A DNA stretch of 64,000 nucleotides, taken from assembly GCF_963082655.1 (NCBI RefSeq), contig NC_081553.1, forward strand, positions 37,770,474 to 37,834,473. Reading direction: 5' to 3'. Source of the stretch: Stomoxys calcitrans. Taxonomy: Eukaryota; Arthropoda; Insecta; Diptera; Muscidae. Under the pieces are notes generated by a model that was not told the origin of the DNA, ran no database searches, and saw only the letters and a list, made by a program, of their open reading frames with translations. The translations under genes were made by a program, and so were the position numbers. Shown in pieces: positions 32,979-43,245 of this stretch; the first letter of the stretch is position 1; each line of letters starts with the position of its first letter.

Positions 32979-33896
32979 ATGCGTGACCATCCAAAACCAA
33001 ATCACTCATCGACGAAAGGAAACCGATCATATGTGTGTAGAGTATGCAGACACCCCCATGCATTACGTAAGTGTAAGAGATTCCTAGAGATGAATACCAC
33101 CAAGCGCCTCCAGGTTGTGGATATGTATGGGTACTGTAAGAACTGCCTAGCTCACACCCACTCTCAAGGGAGATGTTTTACCACAACTGGGTGTCGATAC
33201 TGTCATCAAAAACACCATTCTTTACTCCATCTACATCCCAGGCTTCAGCAAGATAGTGAGGCACTGCATAGACATAGACAAAGCACAGAATCTACACATC
33301 AGAACCGTTCCTCGAGATCACGATCAAATAATCCAAATCCAATTCCACACAAGTCCAAACCGGAAATTAAATCTGCTTCTGGGTCCCAAGCTAAATCATC
33401 CACTGTATCCTTGTCGACAATCCTCAAACAAAATATAATTACTTTGCTACCCACAGCAATTGTCCAAATAAAATTCTCTAAGGAAATTATTAAAGTCCGA
33501 TGTATTTTGGATTCCGGGTCTAAATACAGTCGTATATCTATGAAAATCGTCAATCAGCTACGGCTAAATACATATAGCCTTAATGAGGAAACCGCTTGTC
33601 CAATCACATTAACATCCGTATATGATCCCGATATAAATTTCGAAGTTACTCTCCGTGTAAGCAGCCGTATCTCCATCCATACGCCAGAAAGGTCATTGCC
33701 CAGTTCCTACAAAACAAACTTTAATAATGTTATGCTGGCCGATGCTAAATTCTACAGGTCTTCTCCTGTTGACATCATCTTGGGTGTAGACATTTACTCA
33801 CGCGTTATTTGTGAGGGCATCTTAAGCCGGCCAGGTTTACCGACTGCACAAAACACTATTTTTGGGTGGGCTATCTATGGTAATTGCTCGATTTGA
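32979..33896 (+). CDS. Second zinc-motif plus retropepsin-like protein in the env position, 305 residues
   Basis: Separate frame 85 nt after Gag-Pol, in a different phase. Residues 20-85 hold three zinc motifs in the same order as Gag: CX2CX3HX4C from Cys20, CX2CX4HX4C ('CKNCLAHTHSQGRC'), then CX2CX3HX4H ('CRYCHQKHHSLLH'). A basic, Ser/Arg/Asn-rich linker follows (about 90-150). A DUF1758-like protease domain (about 155-305) has the active-site Asp178 in CILDSGS and the family's closing motifs 'DIILGVDIYSRVI' and 'QNTIFGWAIYG'. Compared with Gag-Pol of the same element the order is kept but sequence identity looks low, so this is no recent duplication. No signal peptide or membrane segment is seen, so it is not an envelope protein. 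RT and integrase are absent. The role is unknown; nucleic-acid binding and proteolysis, or dominant interference with the main Gag/PR, are possibilities. Confidence 0.85.
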   Translation: MRDHPKPNHSSTKGNRSYVCRVCRHPHALRKCKRFLEMNTTKRLQVVDMYGYCKNCLAHTHSQGRCFTTTGCRYCHQKHHSLLHLHPRLQQDSEALHRHRQSTESTHQNRSSRSRSNNPNPIPHKSKPEIKSASGSQAKSSTVSLSTILKQNIITLLPTAIVQIKFSKEIIKVRCILDSGSKYSRISMKIVNQLRLNTYSLNEETACPITLTSVYDPDINFEVTLRVSSRISIHTPERSLPSSYKTNFNNVMLADAKFYRSSPVDIILGVDIYSRVICEGILSRPGLPTAQNTIFGWAIYGNCSI

Positions 33897-34179
33897 ATAC
33901 ACTCTAGTCCGAAATATCCAAGACTCACTCTTAACCATTAAAGTCTTATTGCATTTTGAAACTAATGACACAAGGACATTTAGCAAAGTATTAACCACCT
34001 ATTCTGAATATATAAACCTATTATTAATCTCATACCCCTATCAATCTATATATACTATTAGATTCTTAGTACATAATATTGTATATAACTAATGAAGAAT
34101 TGAATTTGTATAAATGAATTAACTGAAGGCAAGTCTAAGTATGTCATGCATGTGGAGAAATTTTATTGCAGGATACTGC
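33897..34179 (+). other. BEL/Pao 3' untranslated segment
   Basis: AT-rich, with no frame of note apart from a short T/A-rich one overlapping the end of the second gene. Confidence 0.5.
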
Positions 34180-34193
34180 AAGAGGGGGCGGAA
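34180..34193 (+). promoter_or_regulatory. Polypurine tract
   Basis: AAGAGGGGGCGGAA directly precedes the 3' LTR, the usual site of plus-strand priming. Confidence 0.85.
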
Positions 34194-34638
34194 TGTTTAT
34201 GTTACAATGAACATAAACCCTGCATTTTCCCTACCTATGTGTCAACCCCTAATATTAATACACAAAACTCCCAAATACCAATAACTTGACGTTTAGTTAG
34301 ATTTGCCAATCTAACTAAATGCATTTTGCTTTAAAACCATACTTGTCATAATTAGACTTCCGCAAAACTTTACAAGGCAACTGTCTCTTTTCGCTTGTAA
34401 TCTTTGCACTGGTAAGATCCAACTTTGTAAATAAATCCAAAGTTTTGAATTCCATCCTCACTTGTTTGTTTTTACTCCATTGGTTTTCTTCCTATATAAT
34501 ACTTGGAAATACACTCTCCACTACTTCTTGCGGAGACCATAAAGTCTATCACCAACAACAATTCTTGGACTTTGTGATTGGCTCATGAGACGTTCCTATA
34601 TCTCCTGCAGATCGATTCCAATTTTGTATACACAATCA
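34194..34638 (+). repeat. 3' LTR
   Basis: 445 bp, matching 25229-25673 with no difference seen by eye. It is followed by AGTTTTACAG of the AT-rich host repeat. Confidence 0.95.
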
Positions 34639-34824
34639 AGTTTTACAGAAATTTAAATCAAAATTTTATTTTTGTGGAAAATTCAATTTGCTATTATAAT
34701 TTCAATAAAATTCTATAAATGAAAAACAAACATTTTGTAAAGTGAAAACTTTGTTAAAATTTTCCCAAATTTTCCATGAAAATAAAATTTTAAAAACTTT
34801 TTCTAAAAAAATAAAATTAAAAAA
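34639..34824. repeat. AT-rich tandem repeat, right flank of the LTR element
   Basis: AAAATTTTATTTTTGTGGAAA-like words continue the array interrupted at 25228. Confidence 0.6.
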
Positions 34825-37800
34825 AAAGTAAGAGCGTGCTAAGTTCGGCCGGGCCGAATCTTATATACCCTCCACCTTGGATCGCATTTGTCGAGTTCTA
34901 TGCGCGGTATCTCTTTATACCCTGCACCACCACTGTGGTACAGGGTATTATAGATTTGTGCATTTGTTTGCAACGCTAAGAAGGAGAAGAGCTAGATCCA
35001 TTGATAGGTATACCTATTGACTCAGAATCACTTTCTGATTCGATTTAGCCATGTCCGTCTGTGAGTCCATGTATTCTTGTAATCAGAGTGCATGTCGTAT
35101 TTGTTGTCCGATTGTCACGAAATTTTGCACATATCACATTTTTGGCCCAAGGACAAACGATATTGATTTTGAAAAAAATCGGTTCAGATTTAGATATAGC
35201 TCTCATATATATATTTTTCATCCGATATGGCTTTTTTAGAGCCACAATTTTCGTCCGATCTTCACAAAATTTGGCATTGGGTATTTTATTTGAGGTCTAC
35301 ATATGTTTGCGAAATTTGATCAAAATCGGTTCAGATTTAGATATAGCTCCTATGTATATCTTTCATCCGACGTGGACTTTTATGGTTGTAGAAGCAACAG
35401 TTTTAGTCCGATCTTTAAAATACTTTGCACGAGGTGTTTTATTTGACGTCCTAATATGTGTAGAAAATTTCATGAAAATCGGTCCATATTTAGATATAGT
35501 TCCCATATATATCTTTCATCCGATATGGCCGTTTAAGGCTGTAGAAGCCACAATTTTTTACCGATCTTTACAAAATTTGGCATGGGGTGTTTTATTTGCC
35601 GTCTCCATGTGTGTGCAAAATTTCATAAAAATCGGTTCAGATTTAGATATAGCTCCCATATATATGTATCGCCCGATTTGCACTTAAATGGCCATAGTAG
35701 CTACAATTTTCAACCGATCTGTACAAAATTTGGCACGGACTGTTATGTTACTGCACTTAATATATCTGAAAAATTTAATAAAAATCGATTGAGGTTTCGA
35801 TATAGCTCCCATATATATCTTTCATCCGATTTGATCTATTAAAGCTGTAGAAGCCACAATTTTGGTCCGATCCTTACCAAATTTGGCGTGGAGTCGTTTA
35901 TTTAAAGTCTCTTTGTATATGCAATATTTCATAAAAATCGGTTCAGATTTAGATATAGCTCTTATATACATCTTTCATCCGATTTGGCTTTTTAAGGCTG
36001 TAAAAGCCACAATTTTGGTCCGATCTTTACAAAATTTGGCATGAGGTGCTTTATTTGACGTCTACATATGTGTGCAAAATTTCATAAAAATTGTTTTCGA
36101 TTTAGATATAGCTACCATATATATAATTCATCCGATATGGCCTTTTAAGGCTGTAGAATCTAAAATTTTTGTCCGATTTTACATGAGACGTTTAAATTGA
36201 CATTCCGAGTTGTGCGCAAAATTTCATTAAAATCATTCCTAATTTAGATATAGCTCCAATGTGTATATTTCATCCGATATTCATCCTTTTAAGACAATAA
36301 AAACCACCATCAATATTACTCCCATATAATATTTTGTCCTATGGTAGGAAAATCTTACAAGGTCCTAAATTGCTATTTCAATTGGTATCCAAATTAAAGT
36401 CTGACTAGATTTCGAGATAAGTTCTACATATAAAAGTACTATGTGCACTAGGTGGTGTAGGGTGTTCTATAGTCGGCACTGCCCGACTTTTGCCTATCCT
36501 TACTGGTTTTATGCAAACAATGAATATTAAATAAAAACATTTATGCTATTGGAGCTATATCAAGTTATAGTCCGATTCGGACCATAAATGAATTGAATGC
36601 CGAACATTGTAGAAGTCATTGTGTAATATTTTAGTTCATTCGGATAATAATTGCGCCTTGTAGGGGCTCAAGAAGCAAAATCGGGAGAGAGGTTTATATG
36701 GGAGTTGTATCAAGCTATAGATCGATTCAGACCATATTAGACAGGTATGTTGGAGGTCATGAGAGTAGCCGTTGAACAAAATTTCAGCAAAATCGGATAA
36801 GAATTGCGCCCTCTAGAGGCTCCAGAAGTCAAGACCCAAGATCGGTTTATATGACAGTTATATCAAAACAAAGACCGATTTGAATTATACTTAGCACAGT
36901 TGTTGGAAGTGATACCAAAACACCACGTGCAAAATTTCAGCCAAATCGGATGAGAATTGCGCCCTGTAGAGTCTCACGAAGTCAAGATCCAAGATCGGTT
37001 TATATAACAGCTTTACCAGATTGTAAACCGATTTGAATCATACTTAGCACAGTTGTTGGAAGTGATATCGAAACACCACGTGCAAAATTACAGTCAAATC
37101 GGATGAGAATTGCGCCCTCTAGAGGCTCACGAAGTCAAGACCCAAGATCGGTTTATATGGCAGCTATATCAGATTATGAACCGATTTAAACCATACTTAG
37201 CACAGTTATTGGAAGTCATAACAAAACACCACGTGCAAAATTACAGTCAAATCGGATGAGAATTGAGCCCTCTAGAGGCTCAAGAAGTCAAGACCCACGA
37301 TCGGTTTATATGGCAGCTATACCAGATTATGAACCGATTTGAATTATATTTAGCACAGTTGTTGGAAGTGATACCAAAACACTACGTGCAAAATTACGGT
37401 CAAATCGGATGAGAACTGCGCCATCTAGAGGCTCAAGAAGTCAAGACCCCAGATCGGTTTATATGACAGCTATACCAGATTATAAACCGATTTGAATCAT
37501 ACTTAGCACAGTTGTTGCAAGTGATATTGAAACAACACGTGCAAAATTACAGTCAAATCGAACGAGAATTGCGCCATCTAGAGGCTCAAGAAGTCAAGAC
37601 CCCAGATCGGTTTATATGACAGCTATACCAGATTATAAACCGATTGGAATCATACTTAGCACAGTTATAGCAAGTGATACCAAAACATCACGTGCAAAAT
37701 TATATTAAAATCGGATGAGAATTGCGCCCTCTAGAGGCTCGAAAAGTCAAGACCCACGATCGGTTTATATGGCAGCTATATCAAAACATGGACCGATTTG

Positions 37801-38058
37801 GCCCATTTACAATACCAACCGACCTACACTAATAAAAAGTATTTGTGCAAAATTTCAAGCGGTTAGCTTTACTCCTTCGATAGTTAGCGTGCTTCCAACA
37901 GACAGACGGACGGAAGGACATGGCTAGATCGACTTAAAATGACATGAAGACCAAGAATATATATATACTTTATGGGGTCTTTGACTCATATTTCGAGGTG
38001 TTACAAACAGAATGACGAAATTAGTATACCCCTATCCTATGGTGGAAGGTATAAAAAG
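34825..38058 (+). mobile_element. Beta-family element carrying a nested gamma element
   Basis: Starts AGTAAGAGCGTGCTAAG with hairpin TTCGGCCGGGCCGAA and 'TACCCTCCACC', is interrupted at about 34917-36505, then resumes with 'GCTATTGGAGCTATATCAAG' exactly as in the beta copy at 21504. About nine units of 153-155 bp follow, then a GACGGACGGA tract, a TATATATA stretch and a terminal 'CCTATGGTGGAAGGTATAAAAAG'. Confidence 0.8.
34917..36505 (-). mobile_element. Gamma-family element nested in beta
   Basis: On the minus strand it starts AGTAAGGATAGGCAAAAGTC and 'GGGCAGTGCC'. It has about eight units near 154 bp, marked in plus orientation by 'TTTAGATATAGCTCCCATATA' and 'TTTCATCCGATATGGC'. It ends in a hairpin: on plus, ATACCCTG…CAGGGTAT at 34917-34949. 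Subterminal ACACCCTACACCACC/TACCCTGCACCACC repeats are inverted. The architecture matches alpha and beta but the sequences are distinct. Confidence 0.75.
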
Positions 38059-39863
38059 AGAACCTTAAATTGAACTCCTTCTGACTGCCAGTGCGCTACA
38101 CACACACAGAAGGTGTTCTATAGTCGCTTCTTCTCCGATGTTCTCACAGCTTCTGCAAAAGTCGTTGCTGGCAATCTTCAGCCTGTCAGCATGTTTTTCG
38201 TTTAGACAGTGACCTGTCATGACGGTCACAATTAGTGAGACGTCTTTTCTTGCCAGTGACAGCAAAGCGGTAGACCTCTCCAAAATTAAAATTTTGGAAT
38301 GCTCACAGCCCCCTCTTTGTGACCATTTATCATTCGTTGTCCTTCGGGCCTGGTCCTGAAAATTTTGCATAAATGTTGCTAGAGGCATACCCAAAGATTC
38401 CAGTATCTCTAGAATGTGTTAGGTAGTTCCTAGTCTGGTAAGCTCGTCCGCTTTATAATTCCCTGGGATATCTCTGTATTCTGGCACCCAGAACAGATGA
38501 ATTTTGAATTGTTTAGCCATCTCGTTGGGAGATATGCGTTAGTGGATGGCGGCTTTTGTGTTCAAATATACGTTCAAATATACGTTCGTCTTGATCGTTT
38601 GAGAAGATATTTATGCCAATCGTCGTAATGACATTATATCTTTGCCATTCCACCACTATCATAATTGCAAGGTTCTCCGCTTAAAACACAATGCAGAGGT
38701 AGGGTAAACTCTTCGATATGACTGTTCTAGATCTTTAGAGTATGCACCAAAGCCAACCTGGTCGTCTTGTTTGGAACCATCCGTATAGAAGTCAATGTAA
38801 CTTCTATTGGGTTGCCCAAAAAGTAATTGCTGATTTTTTAAAAGAAAGTAAATGCATTTTTAATAAAACTTTGAATGAACTTTAATCAAATATACTTTTT
38901 TTACACTTTTTTTCTAAAGCAAGCTAAAAGTAACAGCTGATAACTGGCAGAAGAAAGAATGCAATTACAGAGTCACAAGCTGTGAAAAAATTTGTCAACG
39001 CCGACTATATGAAAAATCCGCAATTACTTTTTGGACAACCCAATATTACCAGGGATATCGTAGTTCCAATTGGTTCTATCAGGAATAGTGGTACAGTTCC
39101 TTTTATCAAAAAGCGTCTCAGGTAGGATGAAACACACACGGCCTGGAACAACGTATCAAGAATAATGCTGTGTCCGTAGCCGCCACATGACCAAAGAGAA
39201 AGCTCCCTTAGCCTCATGGCAGTGGGCACAGCAATTTCTCTAGCCACAATGTCCAGAAGCCTAAAATGTAGCGACTGTGATGCACAAACAACCCATCCTT
39301 CGGATCCGGTGGAGTTTTGAACAATAGGAGGACTTTTGAAGCGCCGTCCACCAGACCACAGCACCATATAGCATCATAGGTCTGACAACTGCAATATATA
39401 CCTAGTGTATGACGCGTGGTCTAAACCCCCCACTTTTGCTAATGACCCTCTTGCGGGTGTATAGGGCAAGAGTTGCCTTTCTTGCATTTTCCAAAATGTT
39501 GGATTTGAAGTTCAATTTCCTGTCCAACAAAACGCTCAGGTATTTTTCGCTTTCTGTAAAGGGAATATTCTCTCCTCCCAGGGAGACAGGTGTCACTGTG
39601 TGTCACTTGTATCTCCTACTGAAAAAAAAAAACTATTTCCGTCTTGCACGGGTTAACGCCTAGACCACTTTCGGCAGCCCACTTTGCTGTTGCACGTGGA
39701 GCTTCCTGAAGTATATCTCTTAAGGTGCTGGGAAACTTTTCCCTAACCGCAATTGCCCCCGTCATCAGCATACACGACCACTTTTACACCTTTTTCTTCC
39801 AGAGACAATAATATATTGTTAAGGGCTATATTCCAAAGTGGAGGAGAGAATACACCTCTTTCA
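38059..39863 (-). pseudogene. LINE-C: degraded RNase H-bearing LINE interrupted by a MITE
   Basis: A third I-type family. Minus strand from the right: 'GGENIPFTESEKYLSVLLDRKLNFKSNI' (RT, about 39580), an RT thumb, 'VAREIAVPTAMRLRELSLWS' (about 39250-39180), the MITE, a very degraded RNase H with stops, and the Cys/His tail 'NDFCRSCENIGEEATIEHLLCVCSAL' (about 38160-38080). Frameshifts and stops are frequent, so it is older than the MITE within it. The endonuclease and most of RT are missing. Confidence 0.8.
38807..39043. mobile_element. Mariner-type MITE (copy 2), intact ends
   Basis: 237 bp with terminal inverted repeats TTGGGTTGCCCAAAAAGTAA / TTACTTTTTGGACAACCCAA and TA on both sides (38805-38806, 39044-39045). 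Inserted in LINE-C. Better preserved than copy 1. Confidence 0.92.
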
Positions 39864-39931
39864 GGTTATGTGGCAGCTATATCAGATTATGAACCGATTT
39901 GAACCATTCTTAGCACAGTTGTTGAAAGTCA
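39864..39931 (+). repeat. Beta-family internal fragment
   Basis: 'ATGTGGCAGCTATATCAGATTATG…ACAGTTGTTGAAAGTCATA' is under half a beta unit, stranded between LINE-C and a foldback element. Confidence 0.65.
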
Positions 39932-40084
39932 TATCACTAGGCTGTTGAGGTTCACGGATATGTAGCTCATTTTTGTGAACATCCTTTCATCAGTCACATA
40001 TGCAAATTGCATATAGGAAAAGGATGTTGCTTTAGTATCACAAAAATGAAATGCATATCCGGGAGGCTCAACAGCCGAGTGATA
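39932..40084. mobile_element. Foldback/palindromic MITE-like element
   Basis: TATCACTAGGCTGTTGAG…CGGATATG…TTTTTGTGA at the left pairs with TCACAAAAAT…CATATCC…CTCAACAGCCGAGTGATA at the right. This gives imperfect arms of about 50-60 nt around a short loop. No TIR family is recognised. Confidence 0.7.
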
Positions 40085-40545
40085 TGAGCATAGCGATGGT
40101 AGTGAACAAGAAAGTCTAGCCACCTTTCGAAGCGGAACATATACCAATGGCTGCTATGTTCTGTGTCCAAGGATCTATCGAACAGGCAATTTCTTTTCAG
40201 TAACTTTTTCAATAATCAAATCTTCCGCTCAACATGATTCGCGGACTCAACTTTGGAGGAAAAACAACTAAAGAAAAAATAAAAATTTTGAAAATTTTTT
40301 TCATAACAATTAATTAAGTTTTGACAAAGGTTTCTATTTTCCTGGTTTCACTGTGCCTACATTTCAATTCTTTGGTGAAAGAAGCGATCAGTAAGTCCGC
40401 TTGATTTTGGTCCGTTTGGCGGCTTGGATTTTTGTACAACCAAAAATGGTTAAAAAGTCCAAATAAACTCTCATCACTATGTGGCAGAAGGGAGTCGAAG
40501 CGACGACAATAAAAAAACACACACACAAGTACTACAGTTTGATGG
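40085..40545. other. No gene recognised
   Basis: AT-rich, with a (CA)n stretch near 40517-40528. The 92-codon minus frame at 40314-40592 runs into the repeat and is not credible. Confidence 0.5.
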
Positions 40546-42524
40546 TTTTTATACCCTCCACCATAAGATGGGGGGTATACTAATTTCGTCATTCTGTTTG
40601 TAACTACTCGAAATATTCGTCTAAGACCCCATAAAGTATATATATTCTTGATCGTCGTGAAATTTTATGTCGATCTAGCCATGTCCGTCCGTCTGTCCGT
40701 CCGTCCGTCCGTCCGTCCGTCCGTCCGTCCGTCCGTCCGTCCGTCTGTCTGTCGAAAGCACGCTAACTTCCGAAGGGGTAAAGCTAGCCGCTTGAAATTT
40801 TGCACAAATACTTCTTATTAGTGTTGGTCGGTTGGTATTGTAAATGGGCCATATCGGTCCATGTTTTGATATAGCTGCCATATAAACCGATCTTGGGTCT
40901 TGACTTCTTGAGCCTCTAGAGTGCGCAATTCTTATCCGATTGGAATGAAATTTTGCACGACGTGTTTTGTTATGATATCCAACAACTGTGCCAAGTATAG
41001 TTCAAATCGGTCCATAACCTGATATAGCTGCCATATAAACCGATCTTGGGTCTTGACTTCTTGAGCCTCTAGCGTGCGCAATTCTTATCCGATTGGAATG
41101 AATTTTTGAACGACGTGTTTTGTTATGATATCCAACAACTGTGCCAAGTATAGTTCAAATCGGTCCATAACCTGATATAGCTGCCATATAAACCGATCTT
41201 GGGTCTTGACTTCTTGAGCCTCTAGCGTGCGCAATTCTTACCCGATTTGAATGAAATTTTCCACGTCGTGTTTTGTTATTATATCCAACAACTGTGCCAA
41301 GTATGGTTCAAATCGGTTCATAACCTGATATAGCTGCCATATAAACCGATCTTGGGTCTTGACTTCTTGAGCCTCTAGAGTGCGCAATTCTTATCCGATA
41401 GGAATGAAATTTTGCACGACGTGTTTTGTTATGATATCCAACAACTGTACCAAGTATGGTTCAAATCGGCCTATAACCTGATATAGCTGCCATATAAACC
41501 GATCTTGGGTCTTGACTTCTTGAGCCTCTAGCGTGCGCAATTCTTATCCGATTGGAATGAATTTTTGCACGACGTGTTTTGTTATGATATCCAACAACTG
41601 TGCTAAGTATAGTTCAAATCGGTCCATAACCTGATATAGCTGCCATATAAACCGATCTTGGGTCTTGACTTCTTGAGCCTCTAGCGTGCGCAATTCTTAT
41701 CCGATCAAAATGAAATTTTGCACGTCGTGTTTTGTTATTATATCCAACAACTGTGCCAAGTATGGTTCAAATCGGCCCATAACCTGACATAGCTGCCATA
41801 TAAACCGATCTTGGGTCTTGATTTCTTGAGCCTCTAGCGTGCACAATTCTTATCCGATCAGAATGAAATTGTGCACGACGTGTTTTGTTATGATATCCAA
41901 CAACTGTGCCAAGTATGGTTCAAATCGGCCCATAACCTCATATAGCTGCCATATAAACCGATCTTGGGTCTTGACTTCTTGAGCTTTTAGAGGGCGCAAT
42001 TCCTATCCGATTAGGCTGAAATTTTGCATGACGTATTTTATTTTTACTTTCAACAACTGTGTCAAATAAGGTTCAAATCGGTTCATAACCCGATATAGCT
42101 GCCATATAAACCGATCTGGGATCTTGACTTCTTGACCCCTAGAGGTCGCAATTATTATCCGATATGCCTGAAATTTTGTACGACGGATCCTCTCATGACA
42201 TTAAACAAACGTGTTTATAATGGTCTGAATCGTTCTATAGCCCGATACAGATCCCATATAAATCGTTCTCTCTATTTGACTTCGTGAGCCCCAATGGATG
42301 CAATTCTTATACGAATTGGCTGAAATTTTACACATGTCCAACATATAATTTAATTGTGGTCCGAACCGGACCATATCTTGATATCGTTATAATAGCAGAG
42401 CAACTCTTTTCTTATATCCTTTTTTGCCTAAGAAGAGATGCCGGGAAAAGAACTCGACAAATGCGATCCATGGTGGAGGGTATATAAGATTCGGCCCGGC
42501 CGAACTTAGCACGCTTTTACTTGT
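40546..42524 (-). mobile_element. Beta-family element, reverse orientation, complete
   Basis: Left end TTTTTATACCCTCCACCAT (3' end of the element) and right end 'TTCGGCCCGGCCGAACTTAG' plus CACGCTTTTACTTG (its 5' end). About nine units near 155 bp between 40860 and 42260; the first seven are very similar to each other, the last ones diverged. It holds an expanded GTCY tract, listed separately. Confidence 0.85.
40682..40753 (-). repeat. Expanded GTCY tetranucleotide tract
   Basis: About 18 consecutive GTCC/GTCT units, against three to five in the other elements of the window. It lies at the standard position between the TA-rich stretch and the tandem units. Confidence 0.9.
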
Positions 42525-43245
42525 TTTTTTTTCTTTTCTCCAGAAGATGGAAGATGCTGACGCTTGGGCCGTGCTCTTAGACTTGAGGATGTAGATGATG
42601 CTGAAGTGGTCGATTCTCTAAATAGCTGCCGTAGATGTTGATGTGAATGCTGAGGCAGACAAATGCCACAGATGAAAAGGACATACCGATTTGTTTAGTT
42701 TATGCTGATGATGGTCCAGCGATGATGAAGACAATCACGATGATGGAGCTGAAGTACATGTAGATGATGGCGACTATGTTCGAGTGGAGAGAACATCTCT
42801 GGATGGTTGCATTTAGTGGAAGGAAAAGCTTTGCATTTTTCTTTCATGTTCTGCTTGTAGTATCATGGGGTTATGGTTGTCCAAGCTGTTGTTGTTGTTG
42901 TTGTTGGTGGTATTGGTATTTTCCATGCAATGCAATCAAATGCATGCTAAGAACGCATTTCAGTCTTGTAGTATTTGTGCAACGTTTAATAAACAAGATC
43001 TCATGTCGATTGCCACAAATTAGCGAAATAAATTATAAATGCAAAGCGTTAAGGTATTGGTCCAAAAGCCAATGAAGGAAGGAAGCAAAAGGGACTTATA
43101 AGCGTTTAAAGGCATTTGGGGTTGTCGTCTTTCCCAAGCAATGACGGGGATTATGATGAGTTTGATGATTACCCGAACGCTTATTGTTAAATGTTTAGAA
43201 ATATTGCTTATATAGAAAGATTTTTAATAACTTTTTCTCTAAGCA
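42525..43245. other. No gene recognised
   Basis: Contains GAT-rich stretches (about 42570-42770) and a (GTT)n run near 42890. The 103-codon frame at 42764-43075 includes the microsatellite and shows no domain. Confidence 0.45.

Larger units (their letters stand above)
25229..34638 (+). mobile_element. Complete BEL/Pao LTR retrotransposon, 9410 bp
   Basis: Two 445-bp direct repeats, starting TG and ending CA, bound the element; I saw no difference between them by eye. Order: 5' LTR, primer-binding site, a ~1.95-kb leader, Gag-Pol (1753 residues, uninterrupted), a second frame with zinc motifs and a protease (305 residues), a polypurine tract, 3' LTR. The domain set Gag (DUF1759), DUF1758 protease, RT, A17 region, RNase H, integrase and DUF5641 is diagnostic of BEL/Pao. 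Intact frames and matching LTRs indicate a recent insertion into AT-rich repeat DNA. Flanks share only AGT on both sides, shorter than the usual 4-6-bp duplication. Confidence 0.95.

Noticed and set aside
32979..33896. Interpretation of the second BEL frame as an envelope gene
   Set aside because: No signal peptide, transmembrane segment or furin-like site. The zinc motifs and Asp-Ser-Gly point to a Gag/protease module instead.
35061..35687. 208-codon plus frame in the gamma array
   Set aside because: Same cause: repeat units of about 153 bp keep a frame open. No domain.
40682..40753. CRISPR-like regular array
   Set aside because: It is a simple tetranucleotide tract in a eukaryotic element. 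The ~154-bp arrays also lack repeat/spacer organisation.
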